From Ovis canadensis (lineage: Eukaryota > Chordata > Mammalia > Artiodactyla > Bovidae): DNA of 64,000 nucleotides. The notes under the pieces were generated by a model. That model did no database searches. It was given only the letters and a program-made list of their open reading frames with translations, and was not told the DNA's origin. The translations under genes were made by a program, and so were the position numbers. The DNA lies in NCBI RefSeq assembly GCF_042477335.2, contig NC_091255.1, positions 47,842,501-47,906,500 of the forward strand, read 5' to 3'. Shown here piece after piece: positions 51,201-58,641 of this stretch; position 1 is the first letter of the stretch, and each line of letters begins with the position of its first letter.

Positions 51201-54200
51201 GTGTTCATTACTGCTATATAGCAAAGTGATTCAGTTATACTGGGTTGACCAAAAAGTTCACTCGGGGTTTTCCATAGGGTGTTATGGACAGAATCAAACA
51301 AACTTTTTGGCCAAGCCAACATTGATCTGGCCTTTGGGCGCCAGCTCTGATGGCTGTGATGGATAGGAGTCTCTCTTTTTTCGGCTTTGCTGGGTCTTAG
51401 TTGCTGCTCCTGGGCCTTCTCTAGCTGCAGTGCACTGCTCTCCACCTCCCGTGCACGGGCTTCCTGTTGCGGAGCAGGGGCTCTAGGCACGGGCTTAGTT
51501 GCCCCACAGCATGTGGGATCTTCCCAGACCAGAGGTCAAACCTGTGTCCCCTGCATTGGCAGGCAGATTCTTAACCACTGACCCAACAGGGAAGCCCTAG
51601 ACAGAAGTTTTTAATTGCTGAGTCCCTTTTACTAGGAGCCCCTGCCTTCAAGTAGGCAAGTTTTCATTTACCTACATATTTCCTCATATATAGATTTCCT
51701 GTATACAGTTTTGGGTCTTTTTAACTTTTCCTTTTTCTGTAAAGTATAACACATACACACCTGTGTGTGTGTTCACCATGCAAGGCAGGAAGCAGAGCAT
51801 GACAGCCCCCTGTCAAAATAGAGCTTTCAAAGTGTTCAAAAAACAGACATAACTCTCATGTAGTGAGTACCTATCATATAATTAACTTAATTATGAGGAA
51901 CCAGCTGGGAGCATCTGACAGGCAGAGGTGAGGCCTAGTCTGTGAAAGAAAGCACTGGATATAATTAGATACAGAACTGGTTAGTGTTCTGCCATTAGCT
52001 GCAGAACTAGTTTATGGCCTACAGGACTGTAAAACCATAAGCTTTGGAGATATCCTTGCTATAGGCAGAAATCTTTTGCATTTCTTACAGTCAGAAATAA
52101 TTAGCAGCTCATATTTCTTAAATTAGCTGCAGTCCTTATGCATGCATGCATACATGCTAAGTCGCTTTAGTCCTGTCTGACTCTTTGTGACCCTGTGGAC
52201 TGTAGCCCACCAGGCTCCTCTGTCCGTGGGATTCTGTAGGCAAGCATACTGGAGTGGGTATGCTCCAGGGGAATCTTCCTGACCCAGGGATCGAATCCGT
52301 GCCTCTCATGACTCCTGCACTGGCCGGTGGGTTCTTCGCCACCAGCACCACCTGGGAAACCCTTCGGGTCCTTATAGTTTGGGCCCAATCAGTAGTAAAT
52401 AGTAAAGTCAGAGAAAATTCTAGCCCCAGAGTCAAATAGCTGGCGCTGGGCTTGTTGGACACCCTGTATGCTTTTTTTTTAAGTATGGAATCTTTCTTTG
52501 TTTAAAACTGAAGTATATGTTGTGTTGGTTTCAGGTGTACAGAAAAGTGACTAAGTTAACTTTTTCCAGATTCTTTTCCCTTATAGTTTACTATGAGATG
52601 CTGAGTATAGTTCCCTGAGCTATAACAATAGGTCCTTGTGGTTATCTGTTTTATATTTAGTAGTGTGTACATGTATCCCAAACCCCTCTAATTAATCCCC
52701 CCTCCATAGCTATGCATTTCTGAATACTAGAGTTTTGTTTTCCCCAGTTTTGAACATACATTGTTTTTTTGTGTGTCGTATCCTTGGGGGTAACACTGGG
52801 CTTAAAGCATCGTGACGCTATAGTTTATTCTTTTCTGTTGCTGTGTTATATTCTGTTTAAACTGCTTATCCCACATTTTGTTGATTCTGGGGTTGATGGT
52901 ATTTGGATTGCTTCCGTGGCTGTGGACAACTTCACACGTATTTCCTAGCGTTAACGTGGAGGGCAGTTGTCGCATCTTGGAGGCTATGTCTCCTCAGCCT
53001 TAGCAGATAACGCTGAAATACTGTTCAGGCAGTGGTATTGATTTACCGTCTCGCCAGCACTGATGAGAGTTTCCACTGCTCTGTCTCCTTAGACTTGTTC
53101 AGTTTAGCCATTCTGATTGTGCGCAGTAGTGTCTCATGGTTTTAGCTTGCATTTGTCTGATTAGTAATGAAGGCGAGCACAGATTTACATTTGTTTTGAA
53201 AACACAATAGAGTTAGTCTCTCATGGGGAACACAGCATTGCTTAGTGGTTGAGAACTAAGGAGCCGATGGGAGGACCCATTTAGGCACCTCTTACCTACC
53301 TCCTGAGCCTTGGTCTCCCTGTCTGAAAAATGGGGATGATCGTAATACATTGTTCTTGGGCTGGCTGAGAAAAGGAAATGAGTAATGCATATAAGGGCAC
53401 CACAGAGGCCCGCAACAAATGGAAACATTGTTAGAAAAACCAGACCTTGGCTGGTGAGTTGATTATTCCATCCAGAGCCTGATATTCCCTTCTTGGCTGT
53501 GATGTGGAATCATGTGGGAGCAAGTGTGGAGTCAGACCTTGGTTTTCCACCACAATCAGGAAGGAGAACACGGGGTCAGAAAACAGACCATCAGCTGGCA
53601 GAGAAAATGTGTTTTCCACAGCTTTGGAACGGACCCTCAACGAGTCATCCTGGAGTCCTGGCTGGCAGGGCCCTGGATGAGTGGGGAGGGTCCTCCGGGG
53701 CCTGGACCCCTCCACCTCCATGCACTTGGATCTCCCGGGCGTCCTTCCAGGGGGTTCCGGGACATTTTTTGGCTGGGCCTCTGCTGATGTTTCTGAGCTT
53801 ATGGTGACCCCTTTTCAGGGCACTTAGACGACTGGAACTTTGCTGAGCCTGGGACTGAGCTCAACCAGGGCCTTGGCCTCCCTTTTGGATATGCTCACAC
53901 CCTTTAATGTGCCTCTTTAGGCACAAGCTATTAGGTTGATCAGCAAAGTAATAACAGTTTCCTTGTTTCCTGCGCAGGGGAGGGAGAGGAAGTTGAGAGG
54001 ACTGAGATTTTATCAGGTGGCCCCCTGGGCGGAAGGGCGCTGCAGCCTCACGTTTCTTAGTCCACTTCCGTTCTGCGCTGCTGCTCCTGACTTCAGTGCC
54101 TGGCGCCCCTTCTCTCGAAGTTAGGGTGACCTTGTGATTATCATCCCTTTTGAAAGTGAAAGGGAGTGCTATTCATATTTGTTCTAGAAGACATGAACTG

Positions 54201-57200
54201 GGGCCAGGGGCAGACTTGGGCATGGGGTCACCTTGTCCCAGGAAAGGACCTGACCAGCTGTGGCTTTGTCCTTGTATGACCGGCTTCAGGCCTGACTAAT
54301 GAAAGTCACTTCACTTCTGTAAAATGGAAATTAAAGTGTACCTATGGGACTTTTTTAAAAGGCTGATTATTGTCAAGGCCAAGGGAGATTATATGCAGAG
54401 AACTCAGTGAAGAGCTGAGTCAAGGTTATTACAGTGAGCAGGTGGTCCCTGTATCGGTGGCGGGAAGGGTTCTCCTGTGTTCCGGCTGCCGCTGCTGTGT
54501 CCGCCTGGATCAGCTGGCCCTGTGTAGAGTGGCTTTTTAAGGAGCAAGATGGATCCCATCAGCCACTTGTGGAAACGAACACACGTCCACACTTGCTTTC
54601 AGTTCTAGGATTTGGCTAGGTTCCTAGAGGCAGTTGGAAGCCTTAGGACCACATGGGAGCAGACGGTGCCGTGGCCTCTTTTTAAGATGAGGAAGTCCAG
54701 GCCCAGAGGGGATAGGACTCTTGCAAGTTCACATGAGCAAGTGAATGGCCCGTGAGGTGTGGGAGGGACGTGCAGTCCTTGATGAAGGACTGAGTCTACA
54801 ACGTGATGGGGGATGGGACCCAGACGTGCTTCTTCCTCCAAGAGTCACCCCTTCATGAATACAGAGCTGCAGCCTGCCCCTCAGCCCACATCCTGGCTCC
54901 CTCAGGGCCCAGGGCAGGCCTCTGTCTGCCTCCCCGTGATCACCGGCTCCCGGGGTCAGGCCTCTTTTCATTATCGGAAAGTAAACACGGGAAGCTAACC
55001 TTTCCCACCCCAGGACAGAAGTCAGAAGGGCAGTTGCCTTGAGAGCCTAGAGGCCTCTCCTTGGCCCCACTCCCCCACTACTCCTTGCCAGAGGAGGGGG
55101 GCTCACTGAGTGGGCTCAAGAGAGACTCTCACCTTTTGCCCTTGTCTTAGGGATCTGAGAGCAGGACACTGGCCCTTGACCTTCACCTCTTAGGGTTCTG
55201 CTTCATGGGAGTTTGGGAATCCTGTGGGTGTTCAGTCTGACCAGGGCCAGCTGTCTGCCCTTCAGTTTATTTTGCTCTTTGGGTGTGGGTCCTTGCTTGG
55301 GCATGACGGAAAGGGGTGAGAGGAGGAGGGAGGCTCATCCTGACCCAAACCCCTGAGTGAGGCACTCCCTACCTCCCCACTGGCCCATCCCAAGCTGTGC
55401 TGCTGCCTGACCTGTTCTCCCAGCCCGGGCTGCAGCAAGTCACCACCATTCAACAGTGGAAGAGCAGCAGGGAGATGTGGGTGGGCCCAGTTGACCACCC
55501 CCGCAGACCTGTAGCCCGGCCGCTTCTGGCTGAGTTTTAGTCTTGCCCTCCTTATAAAGCGGATGCGAGAAAGCAGCAAGAACGTGAGAAGGCGTGGGCC
55601 ACAGGAGCACCTGGGCTCGGACAGCTGGATCAGGCAGGGACTTCCGGGCACAGAGTTGCAGGTTCCCTCTGCTCCTGGAGGCAGGGCAGGCTTTGCCCCT
55701 CCTCACCCTGTCCCCCTCACCCACCCCCTCTTCCACCGGGAGCAGCACAGGGCAGGATCCTCGTGAACAGGAGGTGAGAACCAGCCTCTAGGCCGGTGGT
55801 GGTCTGAGGTCTGGAGAGGATTCAGGTTTGGGTCTGCTCGGGACCAGACCAGCTTTCTGTGTCCCTCTTTCTGAGCTTCCTCTGCGGGGGAGGTTGGGGG
55901 GACTGCCCCACTTCCTCCCCAGCCCCAGCCCAGCACTCCCGGAGCGCTAACCATGGACCATCCACCGCTCCTCGGTTGCTTGCCTCCTTTCCCCTAAGTT
56001 TCCTCTCTGCAAAGTCAGTAGGTCCTCAAGGTGCAGTGTGGGCATGTTGCCACTGGGGATGCAGGCAGAAAATCCCAGAACTCCTGACTCTGCTTCTTTT
56101 TCATCCTTTGTTTTATTCCTATTTGTACGTTTTACACACAAATGTGTATAGACATTTCATGGGTGTAAAGTGGTACTTCTGTGTAATTTGGGAGGATTGT
56201 GCTGAAACAGATATTACCAACAGGAAAAGAGGGGGCAAAGAGGGGACAGCAGACGTTTTCTGTAGAGCTCCAGAGAGTAAATAAATGTTTTAGGCTTTGT
56301 GGGCCAAAGGGCCTATCAAAGCTACTCAGCTCTGTAGTGACGGCGTGAGAGCAGCCAGAGATAATAGGGAGATGAATGGGTATGACTGTTCTAGTAGAAC
56401 TTTATTTCTGGACACTGAAATTTGAATTTCATAGAAATTTCATGTGTTACCAATCTTATTCCTTTTAACTCTCCACACAGGCTTCAAACGTTACTAAACG
56501 TAGTACCCGTTCGTAGCTCGTATGCAGACCATGAACAAATGGGCTGTGGGCTCATGGACCAGAGTTTTCCAACCTCTGCTCCAGATCACTGGTTCTCAAA
56601 CTTGAGCCTTCAAGACTCAGACTCACCTCGGGGAGCTTTTAGAAGTGCACATGTCTGTGCGTGCTAAGCCACTTCAGTCATGTCTGACTCTCTGTGCTAT
56701 GGATCATATACCTACCCTATGCACTGTAGCCCGCCAGGCTCCTCTGTCTGTGGGATTTCTCCAGGCAAGAATACTGGAGTGGGTTGCCATGCCATCCTCC
56801 AGGGGATCTTCCCAACCCAGGGATCGAACCATGTCTCCTGCGTTAGCAGGTGGGTTCTTTACCACTAGCACCACCTGGGAAGCCCCTTAGAAGTGCATAT
56901 TCCCTCCAAAAAAAAAAAAAGAATAAAGGTGCATATTCCAAAACCCGAGCCCTGAAAATTGTAGATTCTATGGAAGGTCCTGGAACCTGCGTTTAGCAGA
57001 TAGTCTGAAGACCAGACTTTAAGAACACAATTCTGGGTCCTGGTGGTCCTTGGTGAAGACCTGGGGTGTGTGGCTTCTTCAGGTCTCTTTTTGCCCATTT
57101 TTTAACCTGAGGAGAGAAGGAACTCATCTTCCAGATACTGACATACCCTCGGAGAGGGCCAGGCTTTTCTTGTCCTACAAGCTGGGGTCCTCAGCGGAGC

Positions 57201-58380
57201 TTTATGCGGTCATGCCCACAAGAGGCAGAATCACCTGCTGGTTAGGAACACAGGCTCTGAAATCTCGTGAGCATGGGTTACTCATGTTGCTGGTAGTGCT
57301 TTAGTCTCCTTGTCTGTTATATGGGGCTATGCTGTACCCCCGTATAGGTGCTGACATGGTAAAATGAGCCTGTGATGCAGAACTCCTGGCGTAGTGCCTG
57401 GCGCCTAGCAGATGCTCTGTAAACCAGAGTCACTGCTATGGGCCAGGGTGGAAGTGGGGCAGCTCCAGCTCTGCCGCAGGGACATAAAAAGGACTGCCTA
57501 CATTCGTCTGGTGCTTTCACTTGCATTCATTCCCTTCTGAGGGGAGTGGCAACCCACTCCAGTATTCTTGCTGGGAAAATCCCACGGACAGAGGAGCCTG
57601 GCAGGCTACAGTCCATTGGGTTGCAAAGAGTCAGACATAGTTGAGGCACTAACACTTTAGCTGACATGGCCCTTTTACATCCGTCATCTCATCACATCCT
57701 CCAGCAACCCCTGAGGGGAGGTCCTGATGCTCACTCTGTAAGGAGGAAACCCGGCTTGGCGAGGTGAAGTGTTTGTTGGAGGGCGCGTCGCAGTACACCC
57801 CTGCTGAGGACCTGGCTCTCTTCGCCTGGAGTCCTGCAGGAGTCTCTCCCGTCCCAGGATCTTGAATGGCAACGGAAAAGGGGAGCTTTGGTTGGTTTGC
57901 TGTGGGTTCTTAACCCAGTGCTTTCTGTCCCTGCAGATAAAATATCACGAGGAGTTTGAGAAGAGTCGCATGGGCCCCAGTGGGGGTGAGGGTCTGGAGC
58001 CCGAGCGCCGAGATCCCCAGGAGAGCAGCTACCGGCGGCCCCAGGAGCAGCAGCAGCCTCACCACATCCCCGCCAGCACCCCAGGTGAGCGGGGGGCTGT
58101 GGGGACCGAGGACCCTGAGGCAAGGTGGGGAGGAGGTGAGGGGGAAGCCTCGAGTACACACACGCGCACACAACCAGGTCCCATCCCTACCCAGGGCATG
58201 AACGCACACGCACACACCCCCCTACCCAGGGCATGGACACACATACACACACACACCCCCCTACCCAGGGCATGGACACACACACACACACCCCCCTACC
58301 CAGGGCATGGACACACACACACACACCCCCCTACCCAGGGCATGGACACACACACACACACCCCCCTACCCAGGGCATGG

Positions 58381-58412
<32 letters not shown>

Positions 58413-58603
58413 CTACCCAGGGCATGGACACACACACACACATACCCCTACCCAGGGCATGGACACACACACACAGGAGGAGGTGAGAGGGAAGCCTCGT
58501 GTACACACCCCAGGTCCCATCCCTACCCAGGGCATGAACACACACACACACACACCCCTACCCAGGGCATGGACACACACACACACATCCCTACCCAGGG
58601 CAT

Positions 58604-58641
<38 letters not shown>

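Larger units (their letters stand above)
48141..57936 (+). other. LASP1: LASP1 intron 4 (9.8 kb)
   Basis: The most repeat-rich intron: CHR SINEs (50322-50459, 51370-51598), an L1 scrap (50505-50660), a mariner (51240-51321), SINEs (52139-52363, 56652-56884, 57540-57655), an L1 3' block (52480-53190), MIRs (53275-53420, 54285-54430, 57215-57430) and old DNA transposons (56235-56560, 56580-57015). The stretch 48141-49190 shows no repeat or gene that I can name. Confidence 0.7.

Noticed and set aside
53930-53965. Sequence resembling a MADE1-type mariner end (ttaggttgatcagcaaagta)
   Set aside because: Only one end is seen, without the matching inverted end. Too short to call an element.
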